The position numbers were made by a program, and so were the translations under genes. From NCBI GenBank assembly GCA_947095535.1, contig OX352774.1, positions 1,054,001 to 1,118,000 of the forward strand: DNA of 64,000 bases. Direction: 5' to 3'. The stretch is from Poecilobothrus nobilitatus. Its lineage: Eukaryota; Arthropoda; Insecta; Diptera; Dolichopodidae. Positions within the stretch are counted from its first letter, which is position 1, and each line of letters starts with the position of its first letter. The notes below the pieces were generated by a model that was not told the origin of the DNA, searched no databases, and saw only the letters and a program-made list of their open reading frames with translations. Shown piece after piece: positions 23,755-34,609 of the stretch.

Positions 23755-24080
23755 CAATCTTACAATATTTTAAAAATTCAAACTACAAGCTATTTAGTTT
23801 AATATCAGATCGATATTTATTATCAGAATATAATATATTTTTGCTATGGGAACTTTAAAGCTTATAATATCATCTGAGGTTTTTAAATCGGAATCCATTA
23901 ATGTTTTTCTACGAGATTTAATTAGATGGGTTAAATCGAATAAGCAAAAAATGTTTTATTATTATAATTACAAAATGGTTTATGAGGTATTGTTTCTAGC
24001 AACGAAAAAACTTTGGCTAAAGCTTGGTCACATGACAAGTAATTGCCCGTATTATAATACCAATATCGAACAAACTTCTC
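23755..24080 (-). pseudogene. P/THAP9-like transposase C-terminal remnant
   Basis: The minus strand reads YSDNKYRSDIKLNSL, then a stop and FEFLKYCK. Upstream blocks (KPFCNYNNKTFFAYS, TCHVTK) come from shifted frames. The same region is better preserved at 54282-54497 in the opposite orientation, where it joins a recognisable P-type block. Multiple stops; nonfunctional. Confidence 0.5.
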
Positions 24081-24630
24081 AAATTTTTTTAATAATTTCT
24101 AAAAGTGTTACAAGACGAATGTCTGTATTCTATATTTTATATTCTAAAAATAAAATTTAAAAGTGTTACGAGAGGAATATCTGTATAGATATATATGTAT
24201 ATCCATACATCAGTTACAAAAAAAAAATATTCATAAAAAATTTTAAAATATTTTACAAACAACGCCTAAATATCTTACAAACCGGATCGGAACACTCAAT
24301 TTATTTTGTACTTAATAGCCTTTTTTTTTCAAAGTTTTCGTTAAATGTTCCGACTTGTAAGTGTAAAGGCGTTGTTATAAATATCGTGCATTAAAATAAC
24401 TTTTTTGTTGTTCATGTAGTTGTTTCTTTTTAATTTAATTTTTTTTTGAAAAGATATGGTAAGTTGTTTAACCCCTTTGTGCCGAATGTTTTATCTTTTC
24501 AAAAATACCTTCTTAATTTTTTAAATTTTGTTTTTTAATATGACTAACTATATGTAGCTTATTCAATATTAAAAAATACTTTTAAGAATTCTGCTATCTA
24601 GAAAGAATTACATATCTATCTATAGTCATA

Positions 24631-25176
24631 AAGGCTGGTTTTCATGAGAAATTTCATGGATATTATCGCAGCTTTAGAAAGAGAAAAATATAGTGCACTA
24701 CCAGTGGGAAAGAGGGAGAAAAAAATTATATAATTAAAAAATATTACAGCAACACTTTGACAGTTAAAATTGTACATAACCTAATTTATTAATGTTTATA
24801 TTCATATTTAGTTAAAAATTTAAATTTTTTTATTTATAAAATTGTTAAAAATTACATACATAGTTTAGTAATAATATTTTTATACCGATAATATAGTAAT
24901 TTTAATATAGTTTCTCACTAAAAAATAAAATTTGAACATTTGGTTATTTTTTGACACTTCAAAATTTAAATGCCATGGTAGTGAAATTTTTTTGTAAGAT
25001 ATACAATTTTTGCATACATATCTAATTCGTGGATATTTATGGTTATTTTCTTGGATATTTTCAAATGTTTCATGGATATTTTTTTAGCTTAATCTCTTTC
25101 AAACACAGCATTTTTGTATGTTCTGCCTATGCTCTAACATTTTCATGGATATATCGGTCTAATGAAAACCAGCCTT
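24631..25176. mobile_element. AAGGCTGG-family miniature element, intact copy
   Basis: Inverted ends AAGGCTGGTTTTCAT (24631-24645) and its complement (25162-25176). The 546-bp noncoding interior has CAGCTTTAGAAAGAG, TAGTGCACTACCAGTGGG and TGGATATATCGGTCTAATG tracts shared with 35693-36517. It is inserted inside the P-like element 23361-25707. The duplication type was not resolved; TA flanks are present on both sides. Confidence 0.75.
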
Positions 25177-25995
25177 AATATATGTAATTATACATTCAGT
25201 AAATTTGATCTTAACTTACTATACCTTTGTGGGTCCATGAAGGTTAATACCAATATTTTAGAGAATTTCAATATTCCATCCAAAAATATTTTTCAATTTT
25301 TAGAAAAAATATTCTAAACAAAAAAGAAAAAAATAAAAACTCCGTTACAATTTACATACACTTGCAATATTATAATAAAATTATATGTTGGCCACATTAC
25401 ATGTTAAAAAAAATTATAAGAACATTTGCTTGTGATGCATAGATAAATATGTATGTATGTATGTAACAATATAAAATCAATTTTTAGAGAAAAAAAAAAT
25501 AAGTTCGAAGAAAATGAATTATGAACTGAATGAATGAAAAAATATTTTTTTGTTTTGTTTTTCTTATGTTCTTTGATGGTATACCAAAAATACGGTCATC
25601 TTTTTACGAAATATCCCCAAATACGATCTTGGGGTGATTTCAAATCAATGAAATTGACTACGATTTTTTCTTCTACGTGAGTTCTCTATGTATATAGTTA
25701 CTTTATGATATTATTATAAAATACTATAGCGACACTTTGGCAGTTAAAAGTTTACATAACCATTTTTATTAATGTTTATATATACATACATACATACATA
25801 CATATATTTAGCTAAACATTTAAATTTTTTTATTTACTAAGTTGTTAAAAATAAAATAGTTTTATAATATTTTTATAACTATAATATAGTTATTTTAATA
25901 TAGTTTGCCACTAATAACCACAACAAAATATTTGAACATTTGCTGATATTAAAAAGTTTGTTTATTTCTTTGACACTTCAGAATTTAAATATGAT

Positions 25996-28700
25996 ATCTA
26001 TAGGGTAAGTTCACATGGGATGCATGAATCCAGATGCAAAAATTATTTCGGTTACATTACTCGTGTACTCTTCGGTAATATTAACGAATATTTTGCATCC
26101 ATAATGCATGTACTCGTTCAAGAGATGCAAAACGGCGACATTTTTATTTTGAAAGTTTTATTTGAGGCTAGTATGTATTCTATTTGACATTTTGTTCTAA
26201 GAACTTTTCGAAATACCTCTTTACATAACAAGAATAACAAATTTTAAACATTGTTTATATTTATTAATATCACTGATATAAGATAAATTTATTTTTTTTT
26301 ATTCAAATACCACTTTACTTTTTTGTTCTTTATTTGAAATCAAAAATAGCGCGAATAAGGGCAATATTTCAAGGGAACAATTATTATCTGCTGCTTATCT
26401 ATAAATCTCCTAGTCCCAAATAGACATAACTAGATTAACGGAACAAGTAAAAACTCTATCATTACATGCAGATATATGGACATATCCAAAATAGATGATA
26501 AAAATGTCAAAAAAAAATGCAAAAATTATGTCATAGAAACGGGAGAAATGTCACATAAAGTATCTTATCCGTAAAAAGATGAAAATACGTTGGAAGTTGG
26601 AAGGAACACTGCTGTTTACATTATCAGGCAATATCGTAGACGGAGAAATTCTTATTTTTTTTTTAAAAAGGCAGAAAAATTTCAAATTTTGTATGAAAAA
26701 TTAGTAATTTTGACCGTCCTTCTATTTTTTGATATAGTGCTGATAAGAAAAATTAATTTTTTTTTAACAAAAACATAATTTGGAATTTTATCTTGCACCT
26801 GTAAAAGAAAAATATGTACTAATTTTTGCTTTTCATTCATAAATTAAGATTTCAAGCAAAACCTTCATCAAAGAAACCGACATGTAACTATCTCCGTTCA
26901 CATGCTATTGCATACTATAGTACTATACTACTCTACTAAAAATAAAAATTAAAAATAAATTTCATATACATTTTTATTTTTTTTTTTCTGAATAATTTTT
27001 GATAAAATAAGCGTGCCTGCGTGCCAAAGTAGTACATATGTATTAATTTTTTAAATAAAACTGAATGTGGAATAATTTTCAAATAAAAAATTTTTATAAA
27101 ATAAAAAAAGTTTTTTTAATCAAAACAAAACAAGCTTGTTTTTATTACGTTAATAAAATAATTATTTAAAATAAAACAATTCATATAACAAAAAAAAAAA
27201 TTCTAAAAAAAATTAAACTAAAGCTAGAAGACGCCTGTTAGCCGAGGACTAATACGTAATATTTAGTGTAATACGTAATATTAAGAAATAAATAAATAAA
27301 TAAAAAGCCTGTTATAAAAAATGAAAAACATAGGTGTTTAAATTTTTGAATATTAATGGACCCACTTGTCATTTTATTTTCACATAGTTTATTTTTTATT
27401 CTACATGTATTCGTTAATATTATAATTTGATAAGACTGCAAAAATATGTGCAAAAACTTCAATAAAAGATTTTCGACATGAACCAATTTGAATGGTATAT
27501 CAAAATTTCTCGAAGTAAACTTGCTTTCAGTAATATCGTTTGCGCTGCAACCATTAAACATTCAACTGTCATCGAACTTTCGGTTATGCAGTTGACAAGC
27601 GTTATTCTTTCGGTTAAGCTTGGTATGCAACTTGTACTCACTTTTGTTAAAATTTTTCTCGTATGTGTCAAACCTAAAAATTTTTCCAGCAAGTAGTACG
27701 CACCTCAGTACTCAGCTGCTGGAAATAAAAGTCTTTCAACTAGTTGTAAAAGTACTGCTGTCATATTTTTTTTTTAGATTTATCTACCTAGGTAAGTGAA
27801 TAAATTTTTATTTTTCTAGCAAATATCATTTTGACTAAATTTTATAAATTTTGTATGTCAAAATAAATGAAGGTGAGGAGGACTATAGTTATAATTTTCA
27901 ACAGTATTTGGAATTCGAAGGTGACTACTTTGAAGGTGAAAAATACAAATGTGAATGTAGCTATTATAAATAACGAAGTAAAGAAAAAGCTAATTATTTT
28001 AGTTAAAGTGGGGCCCTTTTTGTGAGATTTAACTAACAGTAACTAGCAAATAAATTACTATGTATGAGCCAAAACTTGGAATGAAATAAGTTCCACTATT
28101 TCTTTCCTTTAGATAAAGATTTCCATTTCCTTTTTTTATATTTGGTGTTATTGAAATGATGCATATAATGTATATATATCCAGCGAGAACCAAACAAATT
28201 TCTTATTCTTCTTCCTCAGAACTAGAAGAAAAATCTTTGTCTTTAAAAAGTTGAGCCATAATTTAAATTTATACTTTTTGATTTTGTAGTAAATAAAATA
28301 AACACACTTTTATATGACGTTACATATATGTCTAATCTTTTTCTTGAAACTTTCAAATTTTTACTGGTGTAAAATATTTCTTAGTTAAATTTTTTTTTCT
28401 AGCAGGTGAGTAGTGAGTACTAGTTGCCTATTAAATGCATATCAAGGTTTATGTAAAAAAAGTTGAAATGTCAGTCAAATTTGTGCATACAAAGCAAAGT
28501 AAAAATTTATGTTTAGTTGTTGATTTTTGGTGTGAACAGTAAAAAGCAAAAATCTATAATCATAATTTAGTAGTTTTCAGCCACATACTACGTATTATGA
28601 CATTCCGCTAAGTTTTGAATATAAGTACATATTTGGATACGATTTTTGTATTACAAAATCTACACATAATATACACATATGTATGTTTAGAATAGAATCA
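25996..28700. other. intergenic with no recognisable gene
   Basis: Mostly AT-rich sequence. Small items seen: a (AAAT)n tract at 27287-27306 after a GAGGACTAATACGTAATA end, a 37-bp hairpin at 27686-27722 (CCAGCA...TGCTGG), and an acidic coding-like tract on the plus strand at 27866-27972 (EEDYSYNFQQYLEFEGDYF). A minus-strand frame at 27459-27692 is open but resembles nothing known to me. None is strong enough to call a gene. Confidence 0.45.
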
Positions 28701-28705
28701 TGATT

Positions 28706-28835
28706 TGTTTTTGTTTTCTTTTGGAATCAAGAAATCAATAAATATCCCTTCGAACTTTTAAGAAAATATTGTTTTTGTTTTCTTTTGGAATCAAGAAATC
28801 AATAAATATCCCTTCGAATTTTCTATCTCTTCGAA
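28706..28835 (+). repeat. 64-bp direct tandem duplication
   Basis: Two adjacent near-identical copies of a segment containing TTGTTTTCTTTTGGAATCAA and AATATCCCTTCGAA, starting about 28706 and 28770, with a short partial third end. It looks like a recent local duplication in noncoding DNA. Confidence 0.85.
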
Positions 28836-28920
28836 CTTTTAAGAAAATACCAAAAACTTTTCGGTACAATTATTGACAACGAAACCATTGATACTAATGT
28901 TCGATATTAATAATTAGATA

Positions 28921-29413
28921 ATATACTCAGAAATTTATCCATATCCAGTGAACATGAGAACCGAGGTGGAAAATCAGATCCAAAAGCTCTTAAATGATGG
29001 AATTATAAGGCCTTCCAAAAGCCCTTATAATTCACCCATCTGGATCGTCGAAAAGAAAATGGACTCCTCAGGAACAAAAAAGTATAGAATGGTCGTCGAC
29101 TTCAAGAAACTTAACGCCGTGAAATATGAATTTACCCGCTTACCATTCGGGTTAAAGAACGCGCCTTCTATTTTCCAAAGGATGATCGACGACGTGATCG
29201 AAGGAATTCATCGGCAAGATATGTTATGTATACTTCGATGATATAATAATCTTCGGGGGAGCAACAGAAGAAGAACACATAAAAAACGTAGCAAAAATCT
29301 TCAATAAGTTGGAACAAGCTAATCTGAGAGTAAATTTGGACAAAACTGAATTTCTCAGAAACGAAACTAAATTTTTGGGCTATATTATCACCACCAAAGG
29401 AATAAAAGCGTAA
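28921..29413 (+). pseudogene. gypsy (17.6/297-like) polymerase fragment
   Basis: The frame opens IYSEIYPYPVNMRTEVENQI, then DGIIRPSKSPYNSPIWIVEK and YRMVVDFKKLNAV. It then jumps in frame to KYEFTRLPFGLKNAPSIFQR. After a one-base shift near 29210 it reads YVYFDDIIIFGG and FLGYIITTKGIKA, then a stop. This is the reverse transcriptase of an insect Ty3/gypsy retrotransposon. About 60 residues between KKLNAV and KYEF, including motif A with its catalytic Asp, are missing by an in-frame deletion. The FDD motif replaces the usual YxDD form. No LTR, gag, integrase or RNase H was found nearby. Confidence 0.9.
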
Positions 29414-30225
29414 ATTTTGTAGTTAAAAAAAAAAGATGTTCCACATCCGAAAGGAAAAGGGCCCATTAACTTGTTATTGACATTAATGACAATAATAAAG
29501 TAAATTATCTATTTATCTACCTAAAAGAAGTTCTAAAATAAATAAAATTAAAAACAAAACAAATCCTCTTTCTTATTTCTAATTTAATTCCAATTAACTA
29601 ATCAATAATTATATAAGTATTAAATTATTTAATTTTAGAAAATGCATACCAAGGAAGAGATTGGAACTGGATCTGGTTGTCATAGTATAAACAATAACAA
29701 AGATAATTTTCTTAAGAATAGCAGATTCATTTAATGGCAAAATTTTGAACTTTGTATAAAATTTCTAAAAAATAAAAAGCAAACATTTTACAATAGATAT
29801 CTAAATCAAATTTTTTTTTAATTTACTTCAAATTATAATCTACAAATGAATTTACATATTGACCTTAGTCTAAATAAGAGATCAATAATGTTTGCGTTAA
29901 ATTGTAGTGATTGTTGTTAAACAATCTACTGTTTTAAAATATTTCAATTTGTGAATGTCAGATGTTGTAAACAATTGGTATTTTTTGAAATCGTATGAAT
30001 TTTCGCGAATTCCAAGCATTAAAACTTTAAAATGAAATATATATTTTGAAATAACTAATTTTAAATATTTGATACCTATTAAAATTTATGTTACTTATTC
30101 ATAAGTAATACATAATTATAAAATTTCTGATTATGTAGTGCTTTTGAAAGATTAATCACTAGCTTCTTTTTCAATATTATAATTAATTATTCGAAATAAC
30201 TAAAAATAAGGTAGTATTAAGTTAT
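29414..30225. other. AT-rich, no gene seen
   Basis: No coding match and no repeat shared with other parts of the window was recognised. Confidence 0.5.
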
Positions 30226-30930
30226 ATTCTCTTTAGCTCTTTACGAATGCTATTACGAATGCTATCTTCAAGTACTTGTTTTGGATCTAATTCTATTACA
30301 TTGATAAATACCAAACATTAATATTGGAATACCAAACATTATTTTTGTTTTATCAAAACAAATATATGTACACATAATTTAGACAAATCACATACTTACT
30401 TACATATTCTTTCCGTATAAAAAAAAATTTAAATTTAAAACCTTAAACTTCTTTTGTAAACAATGCTTCTGTCAACCAGATATCGCGGCCATTTGGAATG
30501 TTATAAGCAGGTCTGTTAGTGCTATTTAGGTGGCCTTGGTTGAATCAAAATCGAATCAAAAATAATTTTACTGATCGTTATTTTACATTACCGAAAGCAG
30601 AGATGACCCTGCTTTAGTAGGCAAGGGCGTAAATAATTCCTTCTTGATTTGTATCCGCAACAAATTTAAATATGTATAGTTAACATTAAATTTTTTAAAA
30701 TAGTATTCATATGAAATAATATGTTTTGTACTCATTTAGACGAAGCATCTAAACCACCTCGTTCAATGTAATTGAAATAATTACTTTCGGTATTTGAATT
30801 TGGTTTCCATAATTAATGATTTACAAATATGACAATATAATTTTTTTGATACCGAAAATGCTGCGATACATAAAAATGTGCAATTTGGGCAAACATTTTT
30901 CTATATTAGACATTTCGCGGCCTGTGTTTT
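30226..30930 (-). other. series of minus-strand coding-like tracts, unrecognised
   Basis: In minus-strand order: CPNCTFLCIAAFSVSKKLYC and HICK (C-x2-C pairs, zinc-ligand-like, about 30820-30910), NYFNYIERGGLDASSK then a stop, KFVADTNQEGIIYALAY then a stop, NSTNRPAYNIPNGRDIWLTE and ALFTKEV, and finally LDPKQVLEDSIRNSIRKELK with RI and a stop at 30226. Each tract is short, and stops lie between them. This fits either small exons of an unknown gene or a decayed transposase whose C-terminal cysteine pairs and YIERGGL resemble those of P/THAP9-type proteins. Splice sites were not convincing. Confidence 0.3.
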
Positions 30931-31544
30931 GTTTTTAGAAAATTTAAAAATACTTCTTTCTTCTCCACTAATACATTTGTTTACAACACAACGTAGGGAC
31001 ATTTAATTTCTATAGTAGTTGTAATGAAATTTCATAAGTAAAAATATTTGCAGTTTACCCTATTTTGTATAATAAAAAAAATATGTACAAAAACGACACA
31101 AATCCTACCCGATATCGGTAATTTTTTAATTGAATAGAAATTATTTGCAATTGCAATACATATTTTAAAAAAATGAGAGAATTTAACGATTCAATACGAA
31201 ACAGTATCGCACGAAATTTTCGTCAAAATTTTGTCTACGCTTAACGCTATTACCTGATATTTGGTAAACATTAAACCAGCAGCGGTTGGAATGGAACTAA
31301 TTAATGCAAATAAATATACAAAAACAAATGTAGCAAATAATAAATATACAAAAACAAATATAAATGCAATTATTATAATCAAAGAACATATATGATATAA
31401 CACATAAAGAAGTTCGCCATATAAATTTCAGCATAAAAATTTTCATAGGTGGCTGTTGAGAGAACCCACTAAAATAAACAACCATTTTTTACTACGAAAA
31501 AAAGCAAAAATAATAAAAAATATTTTTGTAATTTATCAATTAAT
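30931..31544. other. AT-rich, no gene seen
   Basis: Contains ATAAATATACAAAAACAAAT direct repeats at about 31308 and 31340. No supported gene. Confidence 0.5.
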
Positions 31545-31620
31545 TTTAGTTGTTTTCATAACGCAACCGTACAAGAATTATTATTATAAAAGTATAAAAT
31601 ATGAAGAAATGTGTACATTA
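31545..31620 (+). repeat. subterminal segment shared with the P-like element
   Basis: The tract GTTGTTTTCATAACGCAACC followed by ACAAGAATTATTATTATAAA and AGTATAAAATATGAAGAAAT matches 23619-23690 inside the 2.35 kb P-like element. It lies 160 bp upstream of the THAP relic, linking the two loci. Confidence 0.65.
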
Positions 31621-31780
31621 CTCATATTTTTGTAGAGTTAAATTTTTTGAATTATTATTATTTGAATTGAATTATTATTTTTAAAAGATTTTATTGTATG
31701 AATACCTATTTAAAAAAATTAATTCAATTATTTAGTGCCTAATATTGTCTTTTTTAATAATTTCCTTAAATAAAGTGGGT

Positions 31781-32072
31781 GGAAAACGTTCGGTTGTTGG
31801 GTGTAAATCCAATTATAATAATAGCACGATATTTGCAGCTACTTTTAAATTTCCGGATAAAGAGCCTTTGAGAAGCTTAAAAGAACTTTGTACAAAGATC
31901 AGACTGGAAACCAACAGCTTATAGTTCCATATGTAAATTGGATTTTTCAGAATCGTGTTTTAAATTAAATAATGATAAAAGTCCGCGTTTAATACCAGAT
32001 GCTTTTCCAAGTATATTCACCAATTACTTGGTAAATTTAGAAATAGAAATTGGTAAAAATAGAAACGAATGA
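31781..32072 (+). pseudogene. THAP-domain relic (P-type transposase N-terminus)
   Basis: The frame reads GKRSVVGCKSNYNNS then ATFKFPDKE. After a one-base shift near 31902 it reads DWKPTAYSSICKLDFSESCF then SPRLIPDAFPSIF, and stops at 32070. This is the THAP C2CH finger layout (CxxxxC...FKFP...W-P...SSIC..xF...C....RLxPxAVPSIF). The first cysteine position is Arg (CGT, one change from TGT) and the final zinc histidine is Asp (GAT, one change from CAT), so metal binding is lost. Together with the shift this marks a dead copy. The catalytic part is absent. Confidence 0.85.
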
Positions 32073-32479
32073 TAAAAACTTACGCGATGATAATATAATT
32101 TTAAATTTCTCTAATTTAGTTTTAAATGTTAGAAAAAAAATAAATTTAAAGTACTGAAAATTATATAAAGGCCAAAATAATATTATTTTATATATTTTAA
32201 TAAAAAATAATTACTTTAAATGTGATTTTAAACTTATAATAATAATTAATAACGATCTAAGTTACCTATTTGACAGGTAATACCAGAAATAAAACAAATT
32301 CAAAATATTGAACGATATTGAAAAACGCAAAAAATTAAATATTATTATTGACTAAATTAACCTTTTTGATATGAAGGTACCTATATATAGTTGGGATACA
32401 ATCGTCATGTCATTTTTCATTTTTGCCCACTCAAGATCTATTATTACCATCCGGTCGGAAAATATTGATTTTTGTGATA
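32073..32479. other. AT-rich, no gene seen
   Basis: No coding match. A GTTGGGATACAATCGTCATG patch is present near 32390. Confidence 0.5.
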
Positions 32480-33520
32480 TTTTTTTTTGTTTTTTACTTT
32501 TTTAATATTGTTTTGTTGTAAATTAATTACTTTATTTTGTTTTATTAAATTTTATTTTAAATATATCATATTATTTAGTTAAAAATTTATTTATATATTA
32601 TTTATGTATTAATATATTTTTTTTATTATTTTAGTTTAAGGCGTAGTCTTCAGGCGATATCACTTTAAAAATAATCGCCATATCCCCTACTTCAAAGGAA
32701 AAGGCGAATAACTTATAATATTAATTTATTTTATTATAGTAATAAAAATTTTAAATAAGTTAACATAAATTAACTTATTGTAAAAATAATTAAATAGTTT
32801 ATTTTTGCACTTAATTTTATATGCATTCTAAAAAATTTACAATATTTATTAAAGCAAATCGATATTGTAATAAAAATTAATTTTCAATATTTTTTTTGCT
32901 CAGTAATGTACCAAATTAATGCTCTTTTAAAAAGTTTTTAAGAAGCTTTTTTTGTTGATAAGTAGTTGGAAGACATTTTTTAAAATGCATATTTATGAAT
33001 GAAAATTTAAAATTTTTAAAAATTTCTTTTTACTAAAAAAAGTAAAAAAGATGGAACTTTAATTAGGACGAAATTAAAAAAAATCTGTATTTTTATTTGA
33101 AAAAAAGAACTGCTTTCCTCTCTCAATGTCCAGGTCTTCTAAAAATTAATGTAGGTTATGAATACTTTTAAAATAGTATCGCAATTTAAAATTTTACTCA
33201 TTAAAAGATTATTTTATTTCATGTAAGTACATGAATATTCTATTTGCAATAATTTTGTTTTTGTAGACAGTATAGAAAAACCAAAAAATTGCTTAACCAG
33301 AAACTGGTACTTCTTTTTTTCTTTTCTTCAAAATATTGCAGAAAAATATAATTTGAAAGTTAATTTTTTTATTGACATAAAGAAAAAACTTCAAATTTTA
33401 TAATTTTTTATTATACTTAAAAATATAAAAATTTAGTTTGAACTAAAATATATTTACTAAATTTGCAGTACAATCTATTAGAAAGCTTTTAAATTATTAG
33501 GTTATGTTCACTAATTTATT
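32480..33520 (+). repeat. family D repeat, long copy
   Basis: Aligned in segments with 55735-56960: AGTTTAAGGCGTAGTCTTCA, TAACATAAATTAACTTATTG, CATTCTAAAAAATTTAC, AAGCAAATCGATATTG, CATGTAAGTACATGAATATT and ATTGACATAAAGAAAAAACT. The order of the blocks differs between the two copies. Noncoding; element type unknown. Confidence 0.7.
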
Positions 33521-34460
33521 ATAATTGTGTACCAAGACTCACATCAATTATCTTTTACTTAGGCGAGACTCACATCAATTATCAGGCCATGAAGTGCAGA
33601 GAGTAAAAGCTTAATAAGGGGCCAGTTTTTAACAAATTTACACGCAGTCTTATGAAAAAAATTAGGGGGCCGACTATAAATCTTGAAATAACACAAAAAC
33701 CATTTACTTTATTCAATTTGGTCCAAAGAAAAAATTAAAGTCGCATCTTTTTTACATAATTCATTAAAGAAAGATATTTTAAAATATAATATTTTCATTC
33801 ATAAATATGCATTTAAAAAATTGTCTTCCTTTAAATTTTTTATTTTAAAAGCTTCTTAAGATAAATTACCTCAAAATCGTAATAGTATACGTTGAGCTAC
33901 TTTCATACTTTAAAATTTCGTACACCCTTATATGGCTATAATCGAGACTCACATCAATTATTAAATTATTCATACGCGCAATACGTGAGAATCGATTGGA
34001 ATTCTCTCACAACTACATTCATGTGTTTTCAGTTCTTGGCCTGTTTACTTAGGTCTTGACTTAGGTCTTGCTTTGTACTCTCATTATTTTTTGAGAGTAT
34101 TAAATGGCGGCGATATGAAATGCTAGAAAAAAACAAATTTTATTTTGTTGAAAATATGTTGAAAATTTCGAGTTGAAAGCTGAAATTTTGGTATGTTAAA
34201 GAAAAAATTCCATTATTTTAATATAAAATTTGGCATGTTTGGGTAAATATTTCCTATCGAAAATTCAAAAAGAAAATTATTAAAAATGGCCATTTTTCTT
34301 AAACAAAAACAAAAACAGAAGAACAAAAAAATCTTTATGATATGGTTATTTTTCGAAGCTTTTTATCACAATACATTTACAATTTGCACAAACACATTTA
34401 AGTACTTCGATGTCCAGATCTTCTAAAAATTAATGTAGGTTATGGCCACACTCAAATTTA
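33521..34460. repeat. family D fragments and GACTCACATCAATTAT repeats
   Basis: A direct match to 16960-17165 lies at 33640-33860 (CACGCAGTCTTATG, GAAATAACACAAAAACC). GACTCACATCAATTAT occurs three times (33537, 33567 and 33945). ATGTCCAGATCTTCTAAAAA recurs at 34411, as at 33130. A TTAGGTCTTGACTTAGGTCTTG doublet is at about 34050. Noncoding mosaic. Confidence 0.55.
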
Positions 34461-34609
34461 AGCACAGGGCTGGCGAAAAATAATTTTATATTTGAATTTG
34501 TCAGTTAGAAAATTGGCTGAGTTTAACAATTCCCGCGTTTACGTGGCGACTTGAGTACTTGACGATTAAATCGAATTTTAAAGAGCATTTACACAATTAT
34601 ACCCATAGG

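Larger units (their letters stand above)
23361..25707. mobile_element. 2.35 kb P-like DNA transposon
   Basis: Ends are inverted repeats starting CATAAAGTAACTATATACAT, with 24 perfect bases and weaker pairing to about 45 bp. They are flanked by ATATTATCATA (23350-23360) and ATATTATTATA (25708-25718). The interior carries, on the minus strand, a decayed P-type transposase C-terminal tract (23755-24080), and a second miniature element sits at 24631-25176. The CAT start and the internal P/THAP9-like tract suggest the P superfamily. The flanking duplication is AT-rich, and 8 bp would be usual for that superfamily, so its exact length is unsure. Confidence 0.6.
23270..25995 (+). mobile_element. AAGGCTGG-family miniature element split by an insertion
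   Basis: The segments 23270-23360 and 25708-25995 together line up with the family copies at 24631-25176 and 35693-36517 (ATAGTATTCTACCAATGGGAAAG on the left side; GACACTTTGGCAGTTAAAAG, TATTAATGTTTATAT and CTTTGACACTTCA on the right). The outermost AAGGCTGG ends are no longer readable. The split is caused by the 2.35 kb element at 23361-25707. Confidence 0.7.

Noticed and set aside
27459..27696. Overlapping open frames on both strands near 27.5 kb
   Set aside because: Both strands are open over the same interval and neither matches a family I know; left as unexplained rather than called a gene.
28706..28835. CRISPR-like direct repeat
   Set aside because: Only a two-copy tandem duplication without spacers, in insect nuclear DNA.
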